DNA of 41,544 nucleotides. It comes from Oxalobacteraceae bacterium. Lineage in GTDB: Bacteria; Pseudomonadota; Gammaproteobacteria; Burkholderiales; Burkholderiaceae_D. The position numbers and the translations under genes are program-made. This document shows, piece by piece, positions 41,239-41,544 of the stretch (its first letter is position 1; each line of letters starts with the position of its first letter). The DNA is taken from positions 236 through 41,779 of the forward strand of contig DPRS01000032.1 of assembly GCA_003537575.1 (NCBI GenBank), read 5' to 3'. The notes beneath the pieces are model-generated. The model was not told the DNA's origin and ran no database searches. It saw nothing but the letters and a program-made list of their open reading frames with translations.

Positions 41239-41544
41239 CTATTCCGCCAGCAGCCGCTCGATATCGTCGCGCAGCTTGGCTGGCGCAATGCGTGGCGCAT
41301 AGCGCCGAAAAACGCTGCCATCCTTCTTCACCAGAAACTTGGTGAAATTCCATTTGATCGCCTGCGTACCGAGCACGCCGCGCGCCCGGCTTTTCAGATG
41401 CGCGAACAACGCATGCGCATGGGCGCCGTTGACATCGATCCTGGCGAACAGCGGGAAGCTGACGCCGTAATTTTTTTCGCAAAAGGCAGCGATCTCGGCG
41501 GCGCTGCCGGGCTCTTGCCTGCCGAACTGGTTGCAGGGAAAGCC
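41239..41544 (-). CDS. Glutathione peroxidase family protein, 3' part only
   Basis: The last 101 codons of a gene whose start lies beyond the window edge. The visible sequence opens with GFPCNQFGRQEPGS, the conserved peroxidase segment that includes the catalytic Gln region. It continues through FPLFARIDVNG and KWNFTKFLV, which holds the conserved Trp-Asn. These features identify a thiol-type glutathione peroxidase that reduces hydroperoxides. The catalytic Cys is upstream, out of view. The stop is TAG at 41241-41239. Confidence 0.93.
   Translation of the reverse strand, partial: GFPCNQFGRQEPGSAAEIAAFCEKNYGVSFPLFARIDVNGAHAHALFAHLKSRARGVLGTQAIKWNFTKFLVKKDGSVFRRYAPRIAPAKLRDDIERLLAE

Overview
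The window looks like a chromosomal segment of a GC-rich betaproteobacterium, most likely of the family Oxalobacteraceae (Herbaspirillum/Collimonas-like). This is inferred from the betaproteobacterial protein families (BPSS1780-type membrane protein, DUF2782, DUF3079, type II ThrB, FolE2) and from gene order; no rRNA or marker gene settles the genus. About 42 protein genes are packed tightly. No stretch over 300 bases lacks a gene; the largest gap is the 215-base divergent region at 27900-28114. I saw no tRNA, rRNA, CRISPR array, insertion sequence or prophage.

Layout. Bases 1-2951: thiamine operon, 3' end of thiC, then thiS, thiG, thiD, thiE, with a palindrome-rich repeat-like insert between thiS and thiG. 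Bases 3134-3322: small DUF3079 gene, overlapping tail to tail with the next block. Bases 3291-9630 (minus strand): seven tightly spaced genes read as thermostable-hemolysin-family protein, AMP-dependent acyl ligase, heme-oxygenase-like diiron protein, short-chain dehydrogenase, TPR lipoprotein-like/periplasmic protein, response regulator, histidine kinase. This is the most unusual block: a candidate fatty-acyl modification pathway with its own two-component system. Bases 9766-12051: uvrD. Bases 12128-14361 (minus): DUF2782 protein, thrB, BPSS1780-family membrane protein. Bases 14517-18020: a LOG-family gene and polA, diverging from abutting start codons. Bases 18136-23376: Tat-exported dienelactone-hydrolase-like protein, ZIP transporter, periplasmic trypsin-like protease, patatin-like lipase.

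Bases 23432-26643 (minus): DMT exporter, 3-mercaptopyruvate sulfurtransferase, alpha/beta hydrolase and BioC-like methyltransferase; the last three overlap and suggest a pimeloyl-ester (biotin) step. Bases 26787-27899 (minus): Rieske oxygenase alpha subunit. Bases 28115-31471: CHASE2 adenylate cyclase, SH3-domain protein and M48 metalloprotease, a likely envelope-sensing operon. Bases 31491-35355 (minus): ferric iron ABC transporter with a good Fur box over its promoter. Bases 35516-39468: xseB, ispA, dxs, folE2 (isoprenoid precursor operon plus folate). Bases 39557-41544: cobalamin adenosyltransferase (minus), a cidA/lrgA-lrgB pair (plus), and the 3' end of a glutathione peroxidase gene (minus).

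Most of the window is housekeeping or commonly conserved. The parts most worth a second look are the 3291-9630 block, the repeat between thiS and thiG, and several unusual start or stop arrangements (apparent ATT start for the ZIP gene, back-to-back starts at CATATG, a possible leaderless uvrD, triplicated stop-codon segment after bioC).
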